Shown here: positions 22,883-37,500 of the stretch, piece after piece | Numbering within the stretch: position 1 is the stretch's first letter | How the letters are laid out: each line of letters begins with the position of its first letter | Origin: Asterias amurensis | Taxonomy: Eukaryota; Echinodermata; Asteroidea; Forcipulatida; Asteriidae | Direction: 5' to 3' | DNA length: 64,000 bases | NCBI RefSeq assembly: GCF_032118995.1 | Contig: NC_092651.1 | Span: forward strand, 26,892,349-26,956,348 | Program-made: the position numbers and the translations under genes | The notes under the pieces: generated by a model | Seen by the model: the letters and a program-made list of their open reading frames with translations, nothing else | Told to the model about the DNA's origin: nothing | Database searches by the model: none

Positions 22883-23286
22883 GATTCAGCAGAGATCGTA
22901 GGCACGGACGGACAGACACACAGGCACAGAAGTTTAGAGCAAAGTTTCGGATCAGGTGCTCTCAAATTCAAAGTTCTAACTTCAAAAAAGAAACTACGAC
23001 GACTGATCTATCTTATTGTCTTTTCTCTGTAAATGTTGAAATAATTATTCTTTGACAAATTTAGTACAGCGCCCTCAATAGTTAAAGTTTATCCAACTTT
23101 GTTTAGTTTTCATTTGACCTCATGTCATCCTCACACAGCCGTCGGAATTTTGTGCTCTTTCCTCTTTCAGTTTCACAAACCACTTTACTTTGTGTTGTCC
23201 TGGCTGGGCATTTTCAGTTAATGTTTAGACTCCAATTTCATCCGGCTGTACTCCAATACTCTATTTGAACTTCTGTTGACAAAAAC
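22883..23286. promoter_or_regulatory. Bidirectional promoter gap between EXD1 and ABCD4
   Basis: The two ATG codons point away from each other with 404 bp between them, which must contain both 5' UTRs and both core promoters unless further upstream exons exist. I see no obvious TATA box in a suitable place and no inserted repeat, unusual for this window. Co-regulation is inferred. Confidence 0.6.
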
Positions 23287-26200
23287 ATGGCATTGCTGCT
23301 GAGGAAAAGATCTGATGACAAGGCGAAAAAGTAAGTAAAAAAAAACATCCATGGAGGTGAATTAGAATTCAGAAATAAAAAACATTTTACATTACATTGA
23401 CAACAAAATGTCAATCATTGACTCAATGACATTGATTGATCTTATAAATCTTGATTGTTGATTGATGATTGAAGATAATGAAATTCCAATAAATAAAACT
23501 TGAGATGGGCTGGTGGCTCTACTGTAGAACTATGAGGTTCGTTTTGCTCTCATCTCACTCATCTCCACGTGGAGACGATAGGGGAACGAACCAATCATCG
23601 CTTATTGTAGGGGAGGGGGTGGGAGGGAGGGGAGCGGAGGGAGTCATACCAAATTTTAGCGGCTTATATATTAATTGCATTTTTATACCGCCATATCATA
23701 TCAATATCATCGTTTTGGTATGATTATTTTACAGATACGGTATTAATTGGCTGTTCATCAAGCGTCTTACAAGGATCTTTAGAATCTTCTTCCCATCTTG
23801 TGTTTCTGCTCATCTTGCCATGTTTCTTCTGCTGGTTCTTGTCTCTATAGGAGGTAAAATTCCAGTAATAATGGACGTTTATTTCTTTCTCACTTTGGAG
23901 AGCATCAGTTTCAGTTTAAAATGGTTTTAAATGCAGTGGACACTATTGGTAATTACTCAAAATAGTTATTAGCATAAAACCTTATTTGGTAACAAGTAAT
24001 GGAGAGCTGATGATAGTATGAAACATTTTGAGAAACGGCTCCCTCTGAAGTAAAACACGAATTTGACTTTGAGACCTTGGAATTGGATTTTGTGGTCTCG
24101 ACATCAAGCATCTGAAAGCACACAACTTCGTGTGACAAGGGTGTTTTTTCTTTCATTATTATCTCCCAATTTTGACAACCGATTGAGCTCAAATTTTCAC
24201 AGGTTTGTTATATGCATGTTGAGATACACCAAGTAGAAGACTGGTCTTTGACAGTTACCAATAGTGTCTAGTGTCTTTGAACAATTTAAAACCACAGGGA
24301 AACTGACTGGGTAAATTAAAGAAAGGTTGACTAGTATTAATATTCTAACCTGTGTCCTGTGTCCAAGGAATCAAAAAGACATTGTAGGGTGTTCTGGGGT
24401 GGGGGGGGGGGGGTAATAGGTTATGTCCCAACCCTATTCAAGACCCTGTCAACAACATTTTGTTGCCATGTCAGTTTTGCGTTAATCTGTGAGTATTTTG
24501 TTTTCTTTTCAATCTTAGCATTTTTTATGTCGTAAATACACACCCGTCCCTTTTCATGAAAAACGTTTCATAAAAAAGAAATAAATCACCCAAATAAATG
24601 TTTGTAAGTTTTCCCAAGTCTGATTGATATCTCTGTTTCTTAGCTGAGGTCGCTGCTTACTATGTTGGACTGATAGGGAGTGAGTACACCAAGGTATTAC
24701 CAGTGAAGGATCTAGCAGGGTTCATCAAGACAACATGGCAGTCAATGCTGTATATTATCCTCATGGCTCTGGTGAGTAGATAAACTCTTTCTGACCTAAT
24801 CTAAAATGTGGTTCCCTTGTGACAAAATCGGGCACTTCTCATTTATCAGGGCTCCATTTTTTCACTTGACCGCAGGCCCCAGACCAGTGAATTTAATAAT
24901 AACATTTATAACTAGTTTCAAAGTACATTTAACAATAAACCCGCTTTACATTAGTGTCTTGGTCATTGGGCCAATAACATTCCTTTAATCTTTCTCAGCT
25001 CCATGGAGAGCATAAAATCCTTGGCGCTCAGCTCAGGAGGTTTTTTCAAACACAGTATCAACCTCTACCCTTACTAGCAGTTGCCCATTTGTACTCAATG
25101 CTTCTCATTGATTTTTTTGTCAATTGATAAGCAATACCTTGCTGTGTGAAAAATCTTTGTAAAAAAAATAGACAAAAAATGGTGTTCAAATTGTTGACTT
25201 TGAGTCTGATAATTGTCTTTCAATTCTGTTGAGTATTGTAATGACCCAAAAGACAAATGAGATAATTTTTTTAATACTTGCTAATTTTGTTCTCCTTTTG
25301 ATAATTGACCCTGCAACAAACTCTGCTGTTTTGTGGATTTTTCCCCATAACAATTTAAGCTCTGTGTATTGATTATGCAGTATAAATGTTAATATGAAAC
25401 TTACCTTTGGTTTCACTTGTTTTTGTTGTTGCAGATAAAGAGTGCTAAGACCTACATTGGTCAGCTTGTGTATGTTTACTGGCGTGAGGCGTTATCATTG
25501 TACATCAATAGACAGTACTTCAAGAACTCTAACTACTACAAGATTAATGTACTCAAGATGGACAACATTGATAACCCGTAAGATAACAAAACTTGAGTTG
25601 TATAAAAGAAACGTGATTCTAGTGGTTGCATGTTCTTATCCCGCTCTACCCACGTTTTCTTTACTCAACCTAAATCAATTCAAATTTACCCAGTTTCCCT
25701 TGTGGTTTTATTACTTTTTCTTTTTATCCTACATATAAGCATGTTCAGTGCTCAAATCTTTAGTGAAAATTCATAAGACCTGTAGCTCAGAATCTTTACT
25801 GGGCTGGGATTTTATTTATAAGACCAGAATAAATGAAAAAAGAATAGAATCAAAATCAGAATACTTTTTTTCATTTTAACTGTTTTATTGGACAAAACAC
25901 TAAGAGAACATTGATCTCTTCTGTTTACTGGGTAACTCAGCAGAAATGAAAGATATTTGTGAGTTAAAAATTTAAACATCATTCTTTTGAGACAATGATG
26001 TTGAATTTAAAAAAAGCAACACCATCGGACTTGTCCTGTTTAGAGTTTACTGGCTCGACACTGAAACCATTGCTCATCCAGTACATAAAATTAAAGGCAC
26101 TTGACACCATTGGTAATAGACCAATCCAGTCGGCTCTGCCCATGACGCACCTGTGAGCAAGAACATGTGGGCTTCTCCCTAGTTGCATTGTCGGACCTTA

Positions 26201-29200
26201 GTTGCATTGCATATGCCATGGGGCGTATCGGTCTATTGTCAAAGACCAGTATGTTCACTTGGTGTATCCCAACATTTGCATTAAATAAATTGGTAATCAT
26301 AGTTGCACGAGAATAATGAAAGGAAAAACACCCTTGTTCCACAAATGTGTGTGTTTTTATCTGCCTTATAAAAGGCTTCAGCCGAAGTGTTTTATTATTT
26401 GAGTGAGAAATTACCTCTTTCTCAAAATCTACTTAAGAGGGAGCCGTTTATCACAATGTTTTATACTACCAACAGCTCTCCACTGCTTACATGTATTACC
26501 AAGTTAGCTTTTACGCAAAAATTTATTTTGAGTAATTAGCAATAGTTTCCAGTGGTTTAAAGGAACACGTTGCCTTGGATCGGTCGAGTTGGTCTTTGAA
26601 AATCGTTCTGTAACCGTTTGTTGTAAAATGTATATGGTTAGAAAGATATTGTAAAAGTGGAATACAATGATCTACACAAATATGCCTCGAAATTGCGTGG
26701 TTTTCTTTTTACCCTGTCGACTAACACGGTCGGCCATTTATGGGAGTCAAAATTTTGACTCCCATAAATGGCCGACCGTGATAATTCGTGACGTAAACGG
26801 AAAACCGTGCAGTTTCGAGTGATACTTGTGTGGATCATTATATTCTACTTTTAAAACATCTTTCTAACCATATGCATTTCATAACAAACGGTTTCAAACG
26901 CTTTTAACAGACCAACTCGTCCGATCCAAGGCAACGTGTTCCTTTACAGGATAGGCATGTGCAAGGGGGTCAGTATTTTGATTTGTTTGAATTTCTTTAG
27001 AGACCAGCGAATTACCCAAGATGTTGAGAGGCTATGTAATCAGTTTAGTAGCGTCATTCCGACACTCATCGCGTCACCATTTCTCATTGTGTTCTACACG
27101 TACATGGCATTTGAAGGGTAAGTAGCAGAGGGGTGGAGCCTAAAGCCCGTTTCATACTTCTTGCAAATGCGATACAAATTTTGACATCACATATTCGCAA
27201 CGAACAATTCGCAACAGTTGACCTGTGCTCAACTCCTGCGGAATGTTATTCAAATTTCAAATTCAATTCAAAAAAACTTTAATCATCCTTTGCAGGCAAT
27301 TACAATAGCAGACTAGCTCCATATAAAAACATTAAGAGAAATATACAATATACAATAATTTAAAAATATGAAACTTAAAATTATTGTTGCCACAACAGTC
27401 CTTTGACGTCAAAATTTGTATCCCATTCGCAGGAAGTATAAACTAGGCCTAACTGTAGGTTTGTGGGGGGTAGGGTTAAAGGGTGTTGCATTTGCTAATG
27501 GAGGACTTTTGGGATGCTTGGCGGTGGCCGACTTACCAGGTAAATTTCAATTATTTACGTAGTTCTGAGCATGAGCACATAACTGAGTATGATGGATTTA
27601 CCTGGTAAGTCTGCTGCCACCTAGTGTCTCATAAGTCTCCCATTAATGTGTTGTTATTGCATGATGACGTGATTATTCTGGAATTCCAAACCCTTAGCCA
27701 AGTTCTGACAAAACCATAGAAATAGAACCGGGAGAATGCTAGGCTCGACCACCCCGTGTATCTTCTGTGAATGCGGCTTATCGCACCACAAAACATGCTT
27801 GTATGGCAAAATGATATTCACGTGAGCACACATAGACAGTTTCTAAGTGTTTTCATTGGTCAATGTTCATGACCTCTACTGTATGGAAAAAAAGGCGTAC
27901 CCACATTGATAAAAGTGGTCTCACACCGAAATTGCTCGCACAATGTTGCAATCAGCGTTCTCCGGGTTCCATTTCTATGGACAAAACCAGAAATTGAGTC
28001 TGGTGCACAAGACCTGTAAACTTTTAGGCCGGCTACCCAGTGAAGATGTTATTTGTGCGTTTAACCCGTACACCAATGTGTGTTAAGCTTCGAAAAAAAA
28101 GTTTTTATATGATTGATAGATTGTGAGGCAACTTTTGTTGCAGACAGAATAATCCTAAATTTTTCCGCTTCTCGCAAATTATTTATTTTCATTTGTTCTT
28201 TGTTATGGGGGATGGGTTTCCCTGGATTCGGCCATGGACCGATATAATAGTTTGCGATACATTGCACTTGAACGCTAAGCCACATCACAGCAGGGACAGA
28301 GAGCAACATTTAACAATTACATCACTCAATGTCACTGGGTACAAAGAACATCAAGATCAAGATATTTATGGTTCATTGACATACATGGTTCCAGACAGTT
28401 TTATTAGTTCTTTGTTGATTTTATTGAGTAAAAAAAAATTTCTCTTTTATTTATGTCTGAAACAGAATTATAAATATTGCTGTGAGAGATAAAACCTCAG
28501 CTGACTGTGATAATTGTGAATGTTATCAGACATTGCCAAACCACTTTATTTACAGAATTATCAGATACTAGAGGGCAGCATAAAGGCTAGTTGTTAATCA
28601 TTACCAGTTTAATGGTTAATAAATAGCACTCTTTGTTTAGGGGTGCCTGAACTATCCTCAAGCATTGTTAGATTTATTTTTACACAGTTCCATTTTGATT
28701 GTCAAGAATTTCTCATTGTTCAAAAGAAAATGCTGAATCATGAGTTGCTACATTGTATTTTATTGTTTGAAATATTTTGTTTAAAAATACTTTTTTGGGG
28801 GGTGCTTTTGGCATCATTTAAACTGCAATTTTGAAATGAATATAAGCATTTGTTTATAATAGTGCTTCATACACCGTGTCTCAAAGCATTTCCAACATTA
28901 GTACCCCTGATCACTGGGCCTTTTCATTCCTTAGACCATCTCAGCTCCCTGGGGAGTATACAGCCTGTGCTGCCATGTAGCACACTATAAGCTAAATCAA
29001 TAACATGAACCATCTATGCCCTCACTCGTACCCATTTACCCCTGGGTGGAGAGAAGCAATTATAGTGAAGTGTCTTGCTCAGGGACACAATTGCACGACC
29101 GGGATTCGAACCCACACTCTGCTGAACAGAGCTTTAGTCTGGTGCTCTTATCCACTTGGCCACAAGACCCCATATGTTTATGGTTAACAACCGAAAACAA

Positions 29201-32200
29201 CCGGTTATAAACAGAGCTTCCGCTGGTCATTATCATTCGTTCAAACATTAACACCCCCACGTCTGAGGTATTATGAATTTTTATTAATATTATATAGGAT
29301 GTGTAATCAAATAAATAAATGTATACATAATAAGTCATTGCACGATTTGAATCTCGAGATGATTTTTACCTTCATTTGTAATTTTCTTTTTTTTCTTCTT
29401 GTTCTCTAGAACTGGTTACATAGGACCAGTGTCCATCTATTCGTACTTCATCATTGGTACGCTGATTAATACCTTCCTGATGGCTCCAGTGGTTTTAAGG
29501 ACCTACAGACAGGAGAAACTAGAAGGATCTTACAGGTGTGCATCAATAAAACTACTTAAATATCTAACCCTCCTAATAAAAAACAATGAACATTTGTAAT
29601 AAAAAATAAAAAATAGTGGCTTCCTTTTTAGCATGTATATCCGTTAATTAGTGATGCTCAATTAGTGATGCTTTGACATACAGCATTTTCCTGCAAGGTT
29701 TGTGGGACTATGTTTGAGTTATAAGTACTGCTGCTTTTTTACATAGCACCATGTAATGGTTTACAAGGTGCTGTGGTGCAATAGGCTGCCAGTCAAACCA
29801 GGAGGACCAGGGCAAACCCCTTCTCTTTTCGCAAAGTGCACTGGGTTCTTTTACGTGCACTGGGTTCTTTTACGTGTTCTTTTACGTTACAATACAAAGG
29901 ACCAACGGCTTAACATCCCATTCTAAGGACAAGGCTATGGTTAAGTGTCTTGTTGAAGGACACAGGTGACACGACTAGTTCTCAAACCCACACTCTGCTG
30001 ATCAGAATCACCAGAGTTTGAATCGGGTGCTCTTAACCTCTCGGACACGACGCGTCATGTCTGTCAGAAAGACACTTTCTGGCACATAAAAAAAAGTAAC
30101 TCTGCTAACGATGGTACTTGATGATGATGATTCACAGCATTTGTATGGAGCCATATACATATTTCAAAAACATTCAAAGGTGCGAGGCTTTAGGCATAGA
30201 CTGAACAATTTATTTGTTAAAGTTATCAATAAATTTGTTGTTTTTCCCCTTACAGATTCAAGCATACTCAGATTCGTGCAAATGCCGAATCTGCCGCTTT
30301 CCACGTTGCTGATGATATTGAGATGGAAAAAACAAACAAGAAGTTATTCAGTCTTCTTACTACTCAGACGAATCTATTCAACTATGAGTTCTGGCTCAAT
30401 GGTGAGTTCTCATTAAAGATCTTAAACATTTCCTAAACTTCTCACTTCAGAAAGAGTGAGGGAGTTTCCATTGTTGTAACCAAGTCATTTGTTGTCAAGT
30501 CAAGTTGCAAGTCAGTGAAATTGGCGACTGGAGTCTGAGTCGAGTCCAAGTCACCAACTCGAGCCAACAACACTGCAATTTTCCCCCGGCACCCTAACTG
30601 GCTGTGATCTTTCTACATGTACTTTGTCTGTGAGAGATTTTAGCCAACATTTTCAGCAACCAGCGGATTAATGTGGTGGCGCTATACCAACCCTAGTTTG
30701 GTAATCTCACAATTTTGTCAATGTCTTTTGGGGCACCATTCAGAAGTCCTACAACCTTATACTGCCCTCAAGTATTTTGAGTATTCCAAACTTAAAGGGA
30801 TCTGGTTTGCTCATTTGTTCTCTTTCCCTTAGACTGGCGCCTTGCACATGGGGTTTTCTGTCTCTACTTGATTGCATGGGGTTTCCCCTGTTGGGGTTTT
30901 CTTCCACTTAGCTTCTTGTTTCCTATTTATCCTGCTAGTGGCGCTTACTGTTCTTTTGGATGTGTAATCAAAATGATGAATAAAATCAATAAATAACTTG
31001 CAATTATGTTGTTATTTTCATAACCCCAATGTCTGTGACTTTCTCCGCAGTGTCTGTGAATCTATTCAACTACATTGGTAGTATTCTGAGCTATGTGGTT
31101 ATTGCTGTTCCTATATTCACTGGAGTTTACAACAACCTGGACTCCAATGAACTCTACAGTCTCATTAGCAAGGTATGTTAATTTATAACCCTCATCACAC
31201 TACAGGAACAATTCCCAGGGAAATCTTGCTTCTCACATTCAAGGCCCTCCATGGGTTAGCACCTTGCTGCTCGTACATTACACATCTTCTACAACAACGT
31301 AACATCAGACCAGCCCCCGATTTCACGAAGCGCTGCAACGCGTCGCAAGTGCAAGTTGCGACCGGTTACACGTCGTAAGTTGCGAACTCGTCGCAGCCGC
31401 TACGTGTCTTAAAGGTCTGCGACGCATCGCAAAACCCTGCGATGCGTCGCTACTTGCGATGAGTTTCGTGAAATCGGGGGCTGGCCTTAGATCGTCATCA
31501 TCATAACACATACTCTATTTTCCCAAAATTTGTCTGGCAAGTTACGGAGACCGTGCCTTTTCCAGCTGCGCACCGCGTCTCTGGAATTCCTTGCCAGACG
31601 AGCTGAGGGACACACCTGATCTATCTACTTTCAAACACAACCTCAAAACTCATCTGTTCAATTTGTCTGCTTGCTAGCTTCTGGCGCCTTTGAATGGTAC
31701 CATCCAGATACTGTGCGCCTTATGAATGTTATGTTATTATAATTATTAATACCACCCCATGAGATTTTAACCCTCTTACTCACCATGTGAAACAAGCTTA
31801 TTTCACACTGCATCTTTTATCCGTGTAAAATACATCCCTTTGGAGGCTCTGGGACTTTGTTTACCTTATAGTTACCCTGACGCACTTTCACACATGTTTC
31901 CGGTTACGCATTTCAAGAATTCTTGGGTTTTACTGCTTACCCCTACTCCCGAGCAGGGATAGCTATTCCTGGCGGTATGTCCATTTGCCGGGGCAGACCG
32001 GGTGCAGCCCGGGGGGAAATGGTGTGAAAAGATTGGCCCCGGGACAAAGGTAGTGTAAAAAGGGCACATTTGACAAAGATTTACTTGGTTGATGTTATAA
32101 AAAACAAATAATGAATATTTTACTTTCATGCAATAGGGAGACAATCCATCCAGCTTGGCTTTGTTTCGTTTAATTAAACTTTCCATCTTTTAAAGACACT

Positions 32201-34475
32201 GGACACTATTGGTAATTGTCAAAGACCAGTCTTCGCACTTTCTGTATCTCAACATATGCATGAAATAACAAACCTGTGAAAATTTGAGCTCGATTGGTCA
32301 TCAGAGTGCCGAGATAACTATGAAAGAAGTAAAAAACACCCTTGTCACACGAAGTTGTGTGCTTTCAGATGCTTGATTTCGAGACCTCAAATTCTAAACG
32401 TGAGGTCTCGAAATCAAATTCGTGGAAAATTACTTCTTTCTCGAATACTACGCCACTTCAGAGGGAGCCATTTCTCACAATGTTTTATACTATCAACCTC
32501 TCCCCATTACTCGTTACCAAGTGAGGTTTTATGCTGATAATTATTTTGAGTAATTACCAATAGTGTCCACCGCTTTTAACTCTAGAAAACATTCTCAACA
32601 TTGCACTAAAAAACTTTCATATTTGTTTGTTATATTAAGTAAGGTTTGCGGTGGACCCCATGTAAGAAATCTCTTTTGTAAGTAGTGAACAACTTGTCTG
32701 AGATGATGGGTGGTTGGGTTGGCCAAGTAGTATCTTTCCTCCCTTTCCACTTGTATGTGGATTGGGTTTTCAGTCCCTGCCTGCTGCGTGGGTTATAACA
32801 GGGCCGAATTTCATAGAGCTGCTAAGCACGAAAATTTGCTTAGCATGAAATTTCTTCCTTGAAAAAACCCAGGATTACCAATCAAATTTCTATTTCTTGC
32901 ATATACTTATTACTTGTGTTCAGCTATTGTTTGCTTATCCTGAAAATTATGTGGAAATTTGTTTGGTAATCCTGTTTTTACCAAGGCAACAATCTCATGC
33001 TAAGCAAATTTTTGTGCTTAGCAGCTCTATGAAATTCGGCCCTGGACTAATTATCTGGGGTTTTCCTTTCACATCTAAAACTTTCCTCATTGTCTTCTCT
33101 CCATTGGGTACTTGGCTACAATGTTTTAAGTTCACTTTTCTTCGAGTCCTTGGCTTCACAACCAGAATAAATTAAACAAAATCAAAATGAAATGAAATAA
33201 TAGTATTTGGTTTGTCTTGTTATATTTGATTGCAGAACTCATTTGTGTGTATGTATTTGATATACTGTTTCTCTCAACTGATTGACCTGAGCACTCAAAT
33301 TACAGAGATAGCTGGTTATTCTCACAGGTGAGTATCCAACGTAAACTACAAACAAAAATGAAAATGGTGTGAGGGTTGATGAAGTAGTTTATTCAAAGCA
33401 TTTGTGAGCACCTTTTGTATTAGCAAATACATAATGTCAGTTGTGATAACTTTTTGTGAGTTTAAGAAGACTTCTATGACTTTTTATGAGTTATGTTTAT
33501 TTTCAGTCTGTATTGCTAACTTAAAGCTAGTTTAAAGTTGTTGTATCTGTGAAAACAACTTTATTAAAAAGCCTCTTTTCAAAGTGCTCTGCGCATCTTC
33601 CCAGCAGTGCAAAATTAAGAAAAAATGTTCTTTTCGCTATTAAGCACAATCATGTCCCGCGCAAATATGCATCCCTCCAGAGATACTTAAGCTCAACCAC
33701 CGCTAGTAGTCCAGCATTCTCCTGAAGACGAGCAAAGTATACTGTTCAAAACGTCGAGACCAAACCGGCTCTTTTCAGAGCCAACACTCCCACTAAATAG
33801 ATTTACACATGGTTTTTCCCGCAAGTGGACTATTTATTTACAGTTTCTTCCTATTTTTCCACACCCTGCAAAGCTTCAAACAATACTTATTTCTCAACTC
33901 ATTTTATTTCCATCTTCAGAATTGGCGAACTACTAGAGACCCTCAGTGCCCTACAGGACCTTGACATCCATCTTAAACCCATCAAGATGTCAATCCAAAA
34001 AGAAGTCAAGATACTAGACCGCCAGGGTCTGCTGAAAGAAGGCAAAGATGATTGGCATGAGATGCAGGACTCTGGGGATGAGAGTGGTGGGGAATTATCA
34101 ACCTCAACCCCATCCTTCTATAAACTTGATAAAGTTGATATATACACACCAGATAACAAGAATATTCTGATAAAAGGTAGGAATTGATGTGAACTTTCAC
34201 TACAAAAGCTCAACAGCTGAATTGAGCAGGTTATTAAAGGTTATTTACACAGAAATACAAAATGTCATATAGTCTTTTGTGCATGTATCTACCGATAAGG
34301 TTCTCAAGACGATTGAACAGACAGCAACATTGTAAGATGAGTTTTGAATTTGTTGAACTATAAGACTGTATGTACGCAGCACCTTATAAGGGTTATCGAG
34401 GTTTAAACAAATTACCGGTGCTATAAATGAAACTTTGTTTTAGATTGAAAGATAATAATAATAATAATAATAATG

Positions 34476-34516
<41 letters not shown>

Positions 34517-37500
34517 GATAATGATAATGATAATGATAATGATAATGATAATGATAATGATAATGATAATGACAATGACAATGATAATGATAATGATAAT
34601 GATAATGATAATGATAATGATAATGATAATGATAATGATAATGATAATGATTAAAAACCTAAGACTCTGGTTTCCTTAAGACTCTGGTTTCCTTAATTTT
34701 GGTTTACTAAACTGGCCTGTCTTAGCAATTATTTGAAATAAATGTTGGCAAATAGAGGGATGATAAATCCTACTTTATATTTGTTTTTTATCCCGACAAC
34801 ATGTTGAAAAACACTGTAAACTTAGTATTTGTGAAAAATTCCACAGGCAAATCACTTGGGTGGAATTCGAAGCCACAACCTTAGCGTTATTAGAACAGAT
34901 GTCTTAAAGGAAATTGGACACTATGGTCAAAGACCAGTCTTCTGACTTGCTGTATCTCAACATATGCATAAAATAACAAACCTGTAAAAATTTCAGCTCA
35001 ATCTGTCATCGAAGTTGCGAGATAACAATGAAAGAAAAAGCTCCCTTGTCACACAAAGTTGTGTGCTTTCTGATGCTTGATTTCAATACCTCTCGTGGAA
35101 AACTATTTCTTTGTCGAAAACTACGTTACTTCAGAGGAAGCCGTTTCTCACAATGTTTTATACTATCAACCTATCCCCATTACTCTTTACCAAGTAGGTT
35201 TTTACGCTAACAATTATTCTGAGTAATTACCAATAGTGTCCACTACCTTTAAACCACTAGACCACCGAGCTAAACCCTGCTTAGTTTCACAAGACAATTT
35301 AATTTATTCTTCAGAACTCTCGTTGGAGATTCATCAAGGTAAAGACCTTCTTATTACCGGAGCAACAGGGAGCGGCAAGACATCCATCTTTCGAGTTCTG
35401 TGCGGCCTCTTGCAAACCAGATCTGGATCCTTGATCAAACGCACCTCTTTCAGATGTAAGGATGTCATGTTTGTACCACAGAAGCCATTTCTTACAGACG
35501 GTACTCTTAAAGAACAGGTGAGTGTCAAGGATGTATTTAAATTAGACAAGATATGTCAGGATTTCTATTGAAGTTTAAAGCATAACCTCCCCCCAAAATA
35601 CTTGACCTTCTTAAGAGGGCATCTTTGGGGCTGAACCTGTGAACTAATTTAACTGAACAAACTTTTTCTTATTAATTTTGGTTTTTACCCTTACACTGAT
35701 GTGTGTTAGCACTGTATACTCAGTACTTTCCTGAGTCCTGTGAAAAATATCACAGGCATGTTACTCGGGTGAGATTCGAACCCATGACCCTTGCAATTCT
35801 AGAGCAGTGTCTTACCAACTAGCTAGATGGTAAGTTAGTAAGACACTGCTCTAGAATTGCAAGGGTGGGTTCGAATACCACCCGAGTAACATGCCTGTGA
35901 TATTTTTTCACAGGACTCAGGAAAGCACTGAGTATACAGTGCTAACACACATCAGTGTATGGGTAAAAACCAAAATTAATATTCTTTATCCCCGATGCAA
36001 ATTTAACATCTTTTATAACCTTTTTCTTTGCTTGACTTTTCTTAGGTGATTTATCCAGCTAAGGTTTCATCGCTTGACAGTTCTGTTGACAATAATGGCA
36101 TCATTCTGCAGATACTGAGCCGTGTTGGGTTGAGCCATCTCTATGACAGGATTGGTAAGTCTCTTTAAGTAGCCATTCTAGACCGCCAACATAGGGCTAG
36201 CAATAGTCACAAGGTTTTTGGTTCAAATCCAACTCTTGTAAATTTGTCTTTGTTTAACCCAATGGTCTAACAGCAAGAAAGTTATGTTTGAAAGTTGGGT
36301 TTGCTTTTATTAAAGGGATTACACGAAACAAAACACTGTTGGGATGAACGGACGTGATCGATTACTTTTGAATCGACCTAGCAAAGAATTGCTGCGAATT
36401 TTCCAAAACATCCTATATATTTATCAATATAGGACTCCTATGTTAAGTTTTAGAGCATTATGTGTTGCAACAGTAAATATATGGTATATAAAAGTGTTTC
36501 CCCAATCATAACAACAAGGGTCTCTTTGTATGTTCTATAATTATAAATATATCCAGTCTGTTTGTCTTACTAACGTGGAAGAAGTAAAACCCGGTTGATA
36601 CTTCTTGCAAATGCACATGCTTGCGAAGTGAGTTTTGGTGGCGAATAATCCGTACACCTTGTTTTCCAATTGTGATGGAAGAAAATGCGCTTCCCATGAA
36701 TCATCCGCAGGAAGTATGAACCAGGCTTTAGTGACTAAACCCCACCTGCAACTCCTCTCCTCTTAAGGCAGTGGACACTATTGGTAATTACTCAAAATAA
36801 TTTTTAGCATAAAAATTTACTTGGTAACAAGTAATGGAGAGCTGTTGATAGTATAAAACATTGTGAGAAATGGCTCCTTTTGAAGTAACATAGTTTTCAA
36901 GAAAGAAGTAAATTTCCATTTGATTAGGACAACTCAGAATTAGATTTGAGGTCCCGAATACAAGCACCCGAAAGAACACATTTTCGTGTGACAAGGGTGT
37001 TTTTTTTTCCATCATTATCTCGCAACTTCGATGACCAATTGAGTTCAAATTTGTTTCACAGTTTTTTTATATTTTTATGCATATGTTGAGATACATCAAC
37101 TGTGAAGGCTAGTCTTTAACATTAACCAATAGTGTCCACTGCCTTTAAGGTATCGGCAATGTGCTTGGATGAGTGTATTGTAAAGGTCATCTTGATCCCT
37201 AAACCAGGAATGTTAATTCTACAGGGCAAGTGGGAAGACTGATCTTTGACAATTACCAATAGTGTCCAGTGTCTTCAACCCCCTCCCATTCACAACCCTT
37301 CAGTCCCCTTCAATGTTAGCAGACATTTCTTTACCTTTCCCCACCAGGTGGTCTTGATGAGGAGGTAGACTGGGATTGGTTTGATGTCTTGACTCCTGGT
37401 GAGATGCAGTGTTTGTCTTTTGCAAGGATCTACTTCACCAAGCCAACATTCGCCTGTAAGTACATTTGTCCATTATAATTTTTATAATTATGATAATAAC

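Noticed and set aside
23505..23723. Small frame in the first ABCD4 intron
   Set aside because: No homology I recognise, and it lies between confirmed exons with no splice sites that keep phase.
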